Assembly (NCBI GenBank): GCA_034434835.1
Contig: DAOTXX010000119.1
Location: 6,113 to 70,112, forward strand
Direction of reading: 5' to 3'
DNA from: JBGLNJ01 sp034434835
GTDB lineage: Bacteria > Chloroflexota > Anaerolineae > Fen-1058
DNA length: 64,000 bases
In this document: one piece after another, positions 41,350-49,688 of the stretch
Layout of the letters: each line of letters opens with the position of its first letter
Numbering within the stretch: position 1 is the first letter of the stretch
Program-made: the position numbers and the translations under genes
Notes under the pieces: model-generated
Seen by the model: the letters and a program-made list of their open reading frames with translations, nothing else
Told to the model about the DNA's origin: nothing
Databases searched by the model: none

Positions 41350-42630
41350 ATGACCTTTCAAGGATTTGCGCGACCGACCACGACCGATACGCCAGACGAG
41401 TTCTTTGACGTCATTCTGCCGAAGGTGACCGGCCTGGCCGAACTCAAGGTCATCCTGTACGTCATCCGTCACACCTTCGGGTACAACAAATGGCTCGACC
41501 GGATCAGCCTGTCTGAATTCGAGCGCGGGATCGTGACCCAGGACAAGGACGGGCGGCCCAGGCAGGTGGATGCTGGCATCGGATTGTCCCGGCGAGCCAT
41601 TATTGATGGCCTGAGAGCTGCCGTCGAACACGAGTATCTCTGCAAGATCATTGTCTGCCCCATGTGCTATGGTGAGGTGCAGCCAGTGCAGGTCCAGCGA
41701 GCTTACAAACATCGTTTTGCCTCGGGCACCACGACGATCCCAGATACACCGGTCAAATGTCCCTTTTGCCATCGCCCTCTCAAGGGTTACGAGCACATCT
41801 ACTATGGCCTGCATTGGAGAGACGGTGAAACCCCGGCTCCCACGCCGCGCGATGTAGAGGCCAAGTATCGCGGGTTGTGGCGCAAGGGGGGTAGTGAACC
41901 AAGTTCACTAGGGGGGAGTGAAGATTCTTCACTACCCCGAGTGAACCAGGTTCACTCACAACAGTTAACACCTTCGGTGTTAACACCCGCTGACGCGGGT
42001 GGGCCGACCGGCGGCCCGCTCGCGCCCAACCCTGTCTCAACATCTGACGCCCCGGATACCGGCGCGGAGCGCAGTGCGCACACCACCGGTCCATCCGGCA
42101 ATGACAGGCCGCAGCGAGATGAGCCGGCTGCCTGCGCGTCGGATGAATCTCCCGCGCGCGATGTCGAGCAGGGGCCAGGCTGGGACAGGAACGAGCCGCT
42201 GCCGGTCAGACGCGAGCGGGTGCTGCGCGACCTGCGCGAGCACGCCCACGACCGGCGCACGCAGATTTACATCGTCGCCGTCAACATCGGCCAGATGATG
42301 GGATTGCGCTGGGTCGAGGGACAGTTGCGTACACATCCCACCAAAGAAGACAAGGCCGAGGTCGGCAGGATGTGCCGCGAGTACGGCGGCCCGGCGCACG
42401 TGTGGACGGTCGCCTGCCGCATCGCCGGTCACGAGATCGCCGGCGACCCGCTGGATTACCTGTGGGGTCGTTTGAAGGCTGAAAAGGAAGGACACAGCGA
42501 CGGAGGTGCGCCGACCCGCGCGACCGGCGAAGATTACGTGCGCGATCTGGTGGCCGGTGGCATCCTCAGCGCCGAGCAGGCTGAGCAGCAATATGGCGTC
42601 CAGGTCAAGGCCAGACGGAGTCGCGCATGA
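41350..42630 (+). CDS. phage/plasmid replication initiator (lambda O-like)
   Basis: ATG 41350 is preferred over 41344 because GCGAGG (41338-41343) is 6 nt from it; 426 residues. The N-terminal winged-helix region (FFDVILPKVTGLAELKVILYVIRHTFGYNKWLDRISLSEFERG) is typical of phage replication O proteins. A four-Cys element follows (CPMCYGEV, later CPFCHRPL). The middle (residues about 180-220) is a low-complexity linker encoded by five palindromes. The C-terminal half may bind the helicase or loader. Confidence 0.8.
   Translation: MTFQGFARPTTTDTPDEFFDVILPKVTGLAELKVILYVIRHTFGYNKWLDRISLSEFERGIVTQDKDGRPRQVDAGIGLSRRAIIDGLRAAVEHEYLCKIIVCPMCYGEVQPVQVQRAYKHRFASGTTTIPDTPVKCPFCHRPLKGYEHIYYGLHWRDGETPAPTPRDVEAKYRGLWRKGGSEPSSLGGSEDSSLPRVNQVHSQQLTPSVLTPADAGGPTGGPLAPNPVSTSDAPDTGAERSAHTTGPSGNDRPQRDEPAACASDESPARDVEQGPGWDRNEPLPVRRERVLRDLREHAHDRRTQIYIVAVNIGQMMGLRWVEGQLRTHPTKEDKAEVGRMCREYGGPAHVWTVACRIAGHEIAGDPLDYLWGRLKAEKEGHSDGGAPTRATGEDYVRDLVAGGILSAEQAEQQYGVQVKARRSRA
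41892..42001. repeat. cluster of five palindromes inside the initiator gene, candidate replication origin
   Basis: Hairpins with 3-4-nt loops follow each other: TAGTGAAC/GTTCACTA (41892-41910), AGTGAAG/CTTCACT (41917-41933), GAGTGAAC/GTTCACTC (41939-41957), GTTAACACC/GGTGTTAAC (41964-41984), and CACCCGC/GCGGGTG (41984-42001). The first three share an AGTGAA core and act as iterons. Lambda carries its origin inside gene O in the same way. Confidence 0.75.
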
Positions 42631-43316
42631 ACGAGTACGTGTGTCCCATCGGCGGTCCGGATTGCCCGGGCTGGTACACGCTGAACGTGCCATTCGGTCA
42701 CCCTGATTTCGGCCGGGCGTTCCCCTGTGTCTGCGCCGGTCGCAAGCAGGCGGCGCGATTGGCGAGCGAGCTGCCGGGCGATCTGGCCGGCAAAACCTTC
42801 GAGGGGTTCGTCGTCATTCGGCAAAACCAGGCGGCATTCGAGGCGGCCCGGCGCTACGCCGAAGCCGACCCCCCGGCCGGTTGGCTGACGATTGCGGGCG
42901 GGTGCGGCAGCGGCAAGACGCACCTGGCGGCTGCCATTGCCAACACGCTGCTGGCGCGCGGCGTGCCGGTGATGTTTCACACCGTCCCGACGCTGCTGGA
43001 CTATTTGCGCGCCACCTTTGCGCCAGATAGTCCAGTGACGTTCGACGATCGCTTCGAGGCGATCAAGAACGCCCGTGTGCTGGTGCTGGATGATCTGGGC
43101 GCCGAGACTGCCACGCCGTGGGCGCAGGACAGGCTGTATCAGATTTTCGATCATCGCTACACGCGGCGGCTGCCGACCGTCGTCACGACGAATGTGAGAT
43201 GGAATAGCCTCCCGGAGCGCATCCGGTCGAGGTTGAGTGATTCCGAGTTGGGCGTCGTCGTGACGAACCTTGCGCCCGACTATCGAAGCCAGGAAGGCAA
43301 GCTGGCTTACGGCTAG
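42627..43316 (+). CDS. DnaC/IstB-like helicase loader ATPase
   Basis: 229 residues, overlapping the initiator stop. An N-terminal Cys-rich segment (YVCPIGGPDCPGWY, FPCVC) may bind zinc. The AAA+ core has TIAGGCGSGKTHLAAAIAN (Walker A), ARVLVLDDLGAE (Walker B) and TVVTTNV (sensor 1). DnaC-type loaders deliver DnaB to the origin. The gene order initiator-loader next to dnaB forms a self-contained replication module. Confidence 0.88.
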   Translation: MNEYVCPIGGPDCPGWYTLNVPFGHPDFGRAFPCVCAGRKQAARLASELPGDLAGKTFEGFVVIRQNQAAFEAARRYAEADPPAGWLTIAGGCGSGKTHLAAAIANTLLARGVPVMFHTVPTLLDYLRATFAPDSPVTFDDRFEAIKNARVLVLDDLGAETATPWAQDRLYQIFDHRYTRRLPTVVTTNVRWNSLPERIRSRLSDSELGVVVTNLAPDYRSQEGKLAYG

Positions 43317-43596
43317 TCGTCGAGTCTCCGAATGGTAAATTTCCCGCCCGGCCCGTATGGATCAGAATATGAATCCGTTGACACCGCCCTACCCATCCTG
43401 CACGGGAAGCAGCCCGCGAACATGATCCGGGCCGCCCCTGAACTCTCCACCCGGCGCGATCGAGCCACCTGCTCAGTTTTTGCCAGAGGACACGGCGTGA
43501 AATCGGGGGGTCCTCTTGCAAGCTGCGGGCCAAACTCGGGCAGATGCCATCCGGCTCAAACGGCCAAGACAAATCTGACCGAGAGGTTACTCCCCC
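43317..43596. other. intergenic region before the beta-helix gene
   Basis: No convincing gene. GAGGAC (43486-43491) and GTCCTC (43509-43514) could form a weak hairpin. TTGACA occurs at 43378-43383 without a clear -10 partner. GAGAGG at 43580 may be the ribosome site of the next gene. Confidence 0.3.
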
Positions 43597-46179
43597 ATGC
43601 CATCATCACGCCACGCACTCACCACGCTGGCTGCCGTCCTCGGCCTGGCCCTGATCCTGGTGAACAGCGTCGTGTGGGTGATCCGCACGACGGGCGCCGA
43701 AGACGACGTGCGCTACGTTGCTATCAGCGGCATGGATTCGGAAAGTTGCAATGTCCGCACGCATCCATGTCGCACCGTGCAATACGCGGTAGATCACGCC
43801 AACCCCGGCGACACAGTCAAGGTCGCCACCGGCATCTACACCGACGTCACTGCACGGGCCGGCGTCACGCAGGCGGTCTATATCGCCAAGACCATCACGA
43901 TCCGAGGCGGCTACACCACCGCCGACTGGTTCACGCCTGACCCATCGGCCAACCCGACCACTTTGGATGCTCAGGGCCAGGGACGCGTCCTCTACCTCAC
44001 GGGGAATGTGACCGCCACCGTCGAGGGCCTGCGCATCACCGGCGGCCGTACCGACCTGGACGGCGGCGGGGTGTATCTCAAGAACAGCCACCTCATCATG
44101 GGGAACAATCAGGTGTTCAGTAACGCCAGCCTCGACACGACTGGGGACTATGGCAACGGTGGCGGGTTGTACCTGTTTGGCGGCAACGTCACGCTCAGCG
44201 GAAACGTGATCTCGACCAACACCGCTCCTGCCTCTGGCGGCGGGGTGCACCTGTCCAACTGCAACGCCACCCTCACCGGAAACACCATCCAGGCCAACAC
44301 CGGCGACGGTGGCGGCGGAGTGTTTCTCGATCACAGCAGCGCCATGCTCAGCGGGAACATGATCAGCGACAACAGCGGCAGCAGCGGCGGCGGGGTGTAC
44401 CTGGCGGGCGGCAACGTTACCCTCCGTGGGAACGTCATCCGCAGCAATGGCGCCGGGTATGGCGGGGGAGTGTTTGCCAGTCAGCCCGACCTCACATTGA
44501 TCAACAATGCGGTCACCGACAACCACGCCAGCGTCGGGGGCGGGCTGAGCCTGTTTGGCTCTACATCTCGCCTCCTGCACAACACGATCGCCCGCAACAC
44601 CGGCGAGGGCATCTATGTCGCGGGATTCTACAGCTCCATCTGGCTCACCAATACCGTCATCGTAAGCCACACCGCGGGCCTCTCGGTTGACAGCAGCAAC
44701 ACAGCTTATCTCGACGGCGTGCTGTGGTTCGGCAATGGCGCAAACACGTATGGAGCCGGTGTGATCTCTGTCACCCACGCTTACACTGGCAACCCGGCCT
44801 TTGCGCCCGACGGCTTTCACCTCACAGCCCATAGCGCCGCGATTGACCGGGGAACAGGCGCGGGTGTAGACAATGATATGGATGATCAGCCCCGACCGAT
44901 GGGCGCAGCTCCCGACCTTGGCGCCGACGAGAGTGTGGCGGCCACCGGCGTGTCCATCGCCGGCCCCACCCGAGGATTCTTGTATCTGTCCTATCGTTTT
45001 ACCACTACGATCACACCCCTCACAGCCACGTCACCCATTACCTACACCTGGTCACCTGAGCCTGCCAGCGGGCAAGGGACAGCCGAGGCCACCTACGTGT
45101 GGACGCTCAACGGTCCCAAGACCATCACTGTCACTGCGGCCAACTCTGCCGTTGTCTCCGACACCCACACCATCACGATCACAGCGGCGCCCGGGCCGGT
45201 CGTCATCAACGAGGTGTTGTACGATCCTGTGGGAAGCGACGATGCCGGCGAGGTCATCGAGCTTTACAACCGGGACAGCAGTCCCGTCAACCTCACCGGC
45301 TACGACTTGCGCGCGGGCACGGCGGGCTATTACACGTTCCCCTCTTTCACCCTGGACCCAGGCGCATTCGTCGCCATCCACGTCAATGTGAGCGGCACGA
45401 ACACGTACAATCACCTGTACACTGGCCCCATGGGCGGCGACGTGAGCAACAGCGCTGCCAGCGTTGCATTGTTCAGCAGCACCCTGCACTCTGCGGGAAC
45501 CCTCGTGGACTTTGTCCAGTACGGCGCAGGCGGCCAGACATGGGAAAGCGCTGCCCAGGAAGCTGGACTTTGGATGGCAGGCGACTATGTTCCCGCTGTC
45601 GCCGAGGGAAGCTCAATCAACCTCTGGCCTGACGGCGACGACAACAACACCAGCGGCGACTGGCAAGCCTGTTACCCTTCGGCGGCCAGTTCCAATTGCT
45701 CCATTACACCCACGCCGACCCCGACGCGGACACGGGCGCCCGACTCGATCCATCTGCCCGTCGTCGTGCGCGACTGGCCCCCCACGCCTACGCCGTCGCC
45801 TACCCCCACGCCACGCCCGATCGCCGGGCGCGACACCTGCCCGGGCGAGGTGCTCGACGCCACGTGGGACTATGTCCAGCAGAGCTTTGAGCGCGAGAAC
45901 GACAACGATTGGTTCGCGTTCGACGCGGCCGCCGGCGTCACCTATCGCATCGAGACCGGCGACCTCGGCCCGCGAGCCGATACCACGCTTGAGCTGCATG
46001 ACATCGGCTGCGGCGCGCTCCTGGCCCAGCACGACGATATTCACTATCCCGACAACCTGGCATCACTCATCCTCTGGACCGCGCCGGCCACGGGCCGCTA
46101 CCACGTCAATGTGCGGCCTTATAACTGGACTGTGTACGGCAGCGGCACGAACTATACCTTGCTGATCCGGCGAGAGTGA
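43597..46179 (+). CDS. secreted beta-helix protein with lamin-tail and pre-peptidase-type C-terminal domains
   Basis: 860 residues. An N-terminal signal/membrane helix (LAAVLGLALILVNSVVWVI) precedes a right-handed parallel beta-helix (residues about 45-440) with regular rungs such as GGGVYL, GNVI and NTIxxN. An Ig-like segment follows, then a lamin-tail domain (VVINEVLYDPVGSDDAGEVIELYN). A Pro/Thr linker (TPTPTPTRTRAP) leads to a C-terminal PPC-like domain. It is probably a cell-surface adhesin or polysaccharide-binding protein. It lies 4 nt before the LuxR gene. Confidence 0.8.
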   Translation: MPSSRHALTTLAAVLGLALILVNSVVWVIRTTGAEDDVRYVAISGMDSESCNVRTHPCRTVQYAVDHANPGDTVKVATGIYTDVTARAGVTQAVYIAKTITIRGGYTTADWFTPDPSANPTTLDAQGQGRVLYLTGNVTATVEGLRITGGRTDLDGGGVYLKNSHLIMGNNQVFSNASLDTTGDYGNGGGLYLFGGNVTLSGNVISTNTAPASGGGVHLSNCNATLTGNTIQANTGDGGGGVFLDHSSAMLSGNMISDNSGSSGGGVYLAGGNVTLRGNVIRSNGAGYGGGVFASQPDLTLINNAVTDNHASVGGGLSLFGSTSRLLHNTIARNTGEGIYVAGFYSSIWLTNTVIVSHTAGLSVDSSNTAYLDGVLWFGNGANTYGAGVISVTHAYTGNPAFAPDGFHLTAHSAAIDRGTGAGVDNDMDDQPRPMGAAPDLGADESVAATGVSIAGPTRGFLYLSYRFTTTITPLTATSPITYTWSPEPASGQGTAEATYVWTLNGPKTITVTAANSAVVSDTHTITITAAPGPVVINEVLYDPVGSDDAGEVIELYNRDSSPVNLTGYDLRAGTAGYYTFPSFTLDPGAFVAIHVNVSGTNTYNHLYTGPMGGDVSNSAASVALFSSTLHSAGTLVDFVQYGAGGQTWESAAQEAGLWMAGDYVPAVAEGSSINLWPDGDDNNTSGDWQACYPSAASSNCSITPTPTPTRTRAPDSIHLPVVVRDWPPTPTPSPTPTPRPIAGRDTCPGEVLDATWDYVQQSFERENDNDWFAFDAAAGVTYRIETGDLGPRADTTLELHDIGCGALLAQHDDIHYPDNLASLILWTAPATGRYHVNVRPYNWTVYGSGTNYTLLIRRE

Positions 46180-46183
46180 GGCG

Positions 46184-47551
46184 ATGAAACATACATCCTC
46201 CATTCTGGTGCTTCTCCTGGTTGTCGGGGCGATCGCTCTCGGCGTCGTCGGGATCGCGGGGCGCCTGAGCGCGCCTGCAGCCGAGCCGCTGCCGCCCGCC
46301 CCAGCGCAGACCGTGTATTCCATCCCGCCCAGCGGGACGCTCCAGTTGTTGAGCACCCCCGACCTGGGGCCAACCGTCGAGAATCCAACGATCCATCTTG
46401 TGATCACCGTCTCGGATATCCAGACCCGAAGGGCAGTACAAGCCCACATCACCGTCGGGGACGTAAGTGTGGACGACAGTCGGCTGGAGATTTCGCTCTC
46501 GGCGCGGGAGGTGTACACCATCACGGCGACCGCGGCGGGCTACGAGCCCTGGTCGGTCACGATGATCCCGCACAACATCTGCCACAACAAACGCCTCGAC
46601 TTGCCGGTTCTACTTGAGCCTGCGCGGCCAACTGGCCGCAGCGAACTGGTTCTGGCGGTGTGGGGCAAGCCGCCCGTCCTGCCGACGCCGACCAGATTCA
46701 TCAAACCGTCAGCACTGCCGACGCCGACTGACCCGATCAAATCACCCGCGCCGCCGACGCCAACTGACCCCGTCAAACCGCCTGCACCGTTGACGCCGGG
46801 GCCGGTGACTGCGGCGCAAAAGCCGCCGCCTCCGCCCCTGCCCGGAGGCGGAGGAAGCGAAAAAGAAAAGGAGCCGACCGACACCCCAGTGCCCACGTCC
46901 ACACCGACGAGAACCCGTGTGCGGCCCACGGTCACGCCAACGCCCACACGAACACCGACCGCGACCGCGACGTCAACCGCCAGCGCGATGCCCACGTCTA
47001 CGCCGACCGCGCCCCTTACGCCCGAGCCGACGCGCGCCCCGCACAGTGATTTGCTCGCTCCGGTGAACACTGTCCTGCCGACCACTCTGCCTCTGTCTTC
47101 AGAGGGAGCGAGAGGGATGAGAGGCGAGGACATTCCCTGGCTCACGGTGCTTGCGATGTTCACGCTTGCCACAGTACTGATCGCGCTTGCGGTCGTGCTG
47201 ATCGCCTTTGGCAGCGGCTGGCTTGGCCAGTCTGTCAGGATCAGGCCACACGCCCTGGTGCCCAGTGCTGTCCTTGTCGAGACAGCGGAGCAGACAGCCG
47301 CTTCCCAGGCCCAGACAGCACAGCCGGGCTGTCAAATCCGTGCGCCTGAGCCTGTCGCCGAAGCACTGACGGCCCGTGAAATGCAAGTGCTGCATCTGAT
47401 CGCCGAGGGACTGTCCAATCAAGACATTGCGGACAGGCTGACCCTGACGCTGTCCACCGTCAAGTCACATGCCAAGAGCATCTATGCCAAGTTGGGCGTC
47501 AGCGGTCGGACGCAGGCCATAGCTCGCGCGCGGGAATTGGGTCTGTTGTAA
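46184..47551 (+). CDS. transmembrane LuxR-type regulator with extracytoplasmic domain
   Basis: 455 residues. A first transmembrane helix (about 7-27) is followed by an outside domain of about 130 residues (carboxypeptidase-regulatory-like: VSDIQTRRAVQAHITVGDVSVDDSRLEISL), a Pro/Thr stalk of about 150 residues, and a second helix (about LTVLAMFTLATVLIALAVVLIAF). A cytoplasmic LuxR HTH closes the protein (LTAREMQVLHLIAEGLSNQDIADRLTLTLSTVKSHAKSIYAKLGV). This implies direct signal transfer across the membrane without a kinase. It is probably co-transcribed with the beta-helix protein. Confidence 0.82.
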   Translation: MKHTSSILVLLLVVGAIALGVVGIAGRLSAPAAEPLPPAPAQTVYSIPPSGTLQLLSTPDLGPTVENPTIHLVITVSDIQTRRAVQAHITVGDVSVDDSRLEISLSAREVYTITATAAGYEPWSVTMIPHNICHNKRLDLPVLLEPARPTGRSELVLAVWGKPPVLPTPTRFIKPSALPTPTDPIKSPAPPTPTDPVKPPAPLTPGPVTAAQKPPPPPLPGGGGSEKEKEPTDTPVPTSTPTRTRVRPTVTPTPTRTPTATATSTASAMPTSTPTAPLTPEPTRAPHSDLLAPVNTVLPTTLPLSSEGARGMRGEDIPWLTVLAMFTLATVLIALAVVLIAFGSGWLGQSVRIRPHALVPSAVLVETAEQTAASQAQTAQPGCQIRAPEPVAEALTAREMQVLHLIAEGLSNQDIADRLTLTLSTVKSHAKSIYAKLGVSGRTQAIARARELGLL

Positions 47552-47837
47552 GGCTGGGCAGGCCTCACGAGTTTTGAAACCCCGTCGTGAAATTCGTGTA
47601 ACCTGTCTGCCGCCAGGCAGGTTCGTGGCAGAGTTGGGTGGCGGCGCCAAGTTGCGCGATGCAAAAGCATAGCTCCACATGCTTGACCGCATGATTCCTC
47701 GCCAGGTGCGGGGACTAGTCCTTTTGTGACCCCCTAATTCCCCCTCGGAATCGAACCTCCGGGCGATGACACTCTCCCCCCTCGGTGCTAGACTGTGCGC
47801 GTCTATGTAGAAACCTTGCGATGGCTGGGAGAGCCCC
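47552..47837. other. intergenic region with a small palindrome
   Basis: AACCTGTCTG (47600-47609) and CAGGCAGGTT (47614-47623) form a 10-bp stem with one G-U pair. TTCGTG flanks it on both sides (47593-47598, 47622-47627), like a target duplication. A tRNA T-arm-like CGGAATCGAACCTCCG lies at 47746-47761. No gene is seen. Confidence 0.45.
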
Positions 47838-48353
47838 ATGAGCGGCAATGCTCTGGCAGCAGACGACAAAACTCCAAACACGGGCTTGTGTAGCAGGTGT
47901 AGTCACTGGGATCAGGGTATGCCGGCTGCCAGCCAGATGGTGTTGAATGCCCTGCTGCAGTCTGTCCGGGAGTTGCACGAAGCCAATCGCCATCTTCTGG
48001 CCAAGATCGAGCAGATAGGCGAGGCCATCAACGAGATCGCGGCCGCCAAGCCGATGCCTGCAGGCAAACAAATCATCCGCAATGGTGGAATGGTTATCAA
48101 TGTTCAATCTCGTTTCGCCACGCTGGATGGACAAGAACTGAACCTGACGTCATCGGAATTCGACGTGCTGGCCAAACTGGTTTCCTCTGCGCCAGCGGTT
48201 GTGTCGGTCGCCGAGCTGGCCGCAGCGCTGGGATACCAACCGGTCAGGCTGGCCGGGGACATCAGCCAGTGGCACATCCACAATCTGCGGAAGAAGGTGG
48301 GACGCAAGCGCATCAGAACGGTCTATGGGCAGGGTTATGTGTGGGTGGGTTAG
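47838..48353 (+). CDS. OmpR-type winged-helix DNA-binding protein without receiver domain
   Basis: 171 residues. The N-terminus contains a CSRC/C pair and a coiled-coil-like stretch (VRELHEANRHLLAKIEQIGEAINEIAA). The C-terminal domain (LDGQELNLTSSEFDVLAKLVSS...AALGY...DISQWHIHNLRKKVGRKRIRTVYGQGYVWVG) is the Trans_reg_C winged helix of OmpR/PhoB response regulators. With no phosphoreceiver domain, activity must be set by expression or by the N-terminal region. It is the last gene of the plasmid-like module before the CRISPR locus. Confidence 0.8.
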   Translation: MSGNALAADDKTPNTGLCSRCSHWDQGMPAASQMVLNALLQSVRELHEANRHLLAKIEQIGEAINEIAAAKPMPAGKQIIRNGGMVINVQSRFATLDGQELNLTSSEFDVLAKLVSSAPAVVSVAELAAALGYQPVRLAGDISQWHIHNLRKKVGRKRIRTVYGQGYVWVG

Positions 48354-48492
48354 CGTGGGGCTGAGCATTCGCTGTGTTTCAATCCACCGTGCACTCAGGC
48401 CGATGCCTCGCACCAGCACTGCGCACTTTGGTTCCGCTGCGGAACGCAGGACGCCACCCGTATCCTGTGACTCGAGTCGAGTTAGACAATGA

Positions 48493-49650
48493 TCACGGAA
48501 TCAACGGGGCCGAGCTAATCAACTGGCCGGCCGTCCACTGACTGACCCGCGACTGAACAATCACCGCTTGACCGAGCTGGGGCTGATAAATCCCCAACCA
48601 CGGAGCATCGCGGTAAGCCAACGCAACCGCCGTCCACATCCAGAGCGGCAGCCTGCCGCTGAGTACGACGCCGGTATCGGCAGGCACGGGTGGCACACGC
48701 AGCCCCTCGGCTTCGGCGTAATCCACGTAAGCATCACGCAAGGTGAACTCGATTCGCGTATAGTCAGAGCGCGGTTCGAGTCTGGCCTGCAGCGGCGCAT
48801 CGTCAGGCGGATGTCCAAGATCAAGTGAAGGCGGGCTGACCCACCCCAGACGGACATCAAACTGGTACAGAGTCTCCGGGTACGCATACAACGCCAGCGC
48901 CGCATACAACCAATTCGGGCCACGGTCATAGAGACCCAGCGGGGTGGCCTGCGGCAAATAGTCAAGCACGCGCGGCAGATGCTCTGGCTCCCATTCGGAC
49001 GCACTGTTCAACGCGTTCAACGTGCGCCCCAGCCGCTCCAATTCAAGCACCAGCTCGACCGGTGCCTGATTGACGTGCGCCTGCCGCAGTTCATTGGGAG
49101 TATAATTGAACAGCGCGGCGACCCGTTCGACGAGGGCCTGGAAGGCTGGCCCTTGAGCGATCTGGCCGCGCTCCAACCCGGCCAGAGTTCCGCGCAAGAC
49201 CGGGCCTTGTTCTGCGAGGGCGTTGCTGCCGCGCAGCTCGGAATAGAGATCGGCGATGAGGGTCAGGCCATGTCGCATGAACCTGTCTTGCCATGCCTGA
49301 CGCGCACCCGGTTCGGGCCATAACAAGATCGCATGAGTGCACCGGTCGAAAACGGCCTCTTGCCATTCGGTCGGTCGGCCTCCCGGATCCACGATCAGCG
49401 GTAGATGGCGGTGGTCAATATCGTGGCAGATGCGCGCGATCCATTCGGGTGTGCCCTTGCCTTTGATGCGGATGGCGCGGACGAGGTCCTGGTTGGCCTG
49501 GTTGGCCCAATCGCCTTCGCCATCGGGATAGGCGCGCAAGACATAGTGCTGGACGCGCCGCTGGCGCAGTGCGTGGGACAGGCTAAACGCCAACACCGAT
49601 TTGCCCGAATGAGGCGGGCCGCCGATCACAATGGCTGGCAAGAGATTCAT
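48493..49650 (-). CDS. csx3: Csx3 with N-terminal P-loop ATPase domain
   Basis: 385 residues on the minus strand, with GGAGG ahead of the ATG at 49650. The N-terminal ATPase-like part has IVIGGPPHSGKSVLAFSL (P-loop) and HYVLRAYPDGEGDWANQA. The C-terminal part carries the Csx3 pattern (YDRGPNWLYAALALYA, YQFDVRLGWVSPPSL, RLPLWMWTAVALAYRDAPWLGIYQPQLGQAVIV). Csx3 is described as a cyclic tetra-adenylate ring nuclease that damps type III signalling; the fused ATPase-like form is a known long variant. It is divergent from the CARF-LuxR gene, with only 38 bp between them. Confidence 0.85.
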   Translation of the reverse strand: MNLLPAIVIGGPPHSGKSVLAFSLSHALRQRRVQHYVLRAYPDGEGDWANQANQDLVRAIRIKGKGTPEWIARICHDIDHRHLPLIVDPGGRPTEWQEAVFDRCTHAILLWPEPGARQAWQDRFMRHGLTLIADLYSELRGSNALAEQGPVLRGTLAGLERGQIAQGPAFQALVERVAALFNYTPNELRQAHVNQAPVELVLELERLGRTLNALNSASEWEPEHLPRVLDYLPQATPLGLYDRGPNWLYAALALYAYPETLYQFDVRLGWVSPPSLDLGHPPDDAPLQARLEPRSDYTRIEFTLRDAYVDYAEAEGLRVPPVPADTGVVLSGRLPLWMWTAVALAYRDAPWLGIYQPQLGQAVIVQSRVSQWTAGQLISSAPLIP

Positions 49651-49688
49651 CCTCCACCTCCAATGTTACCAAAGGGACAGGAGCCACG

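Noticed and set aside
43332..43940. A 202-codon frame starting before the beta-helix gene
   Set aside because: Most of it overlaps the well-supported beta-helix gene in another frame and becomes Arg/His-rich shadow sequence.
47746..47761. tRNA T-arm-like CGGAATCGAACCTCCG, considered as a right attachment site
   Set aside because: It does not match the 3' end of the tRNA-Asp at 30556-30630, and no other tRNA halves are visible.
48376..48385. GTTTCAATCC, resembling the start of a common CRISPR repeat
   Set aside because: Only a single 10-nt match with no second copy nearby; the real array has a different repeat.
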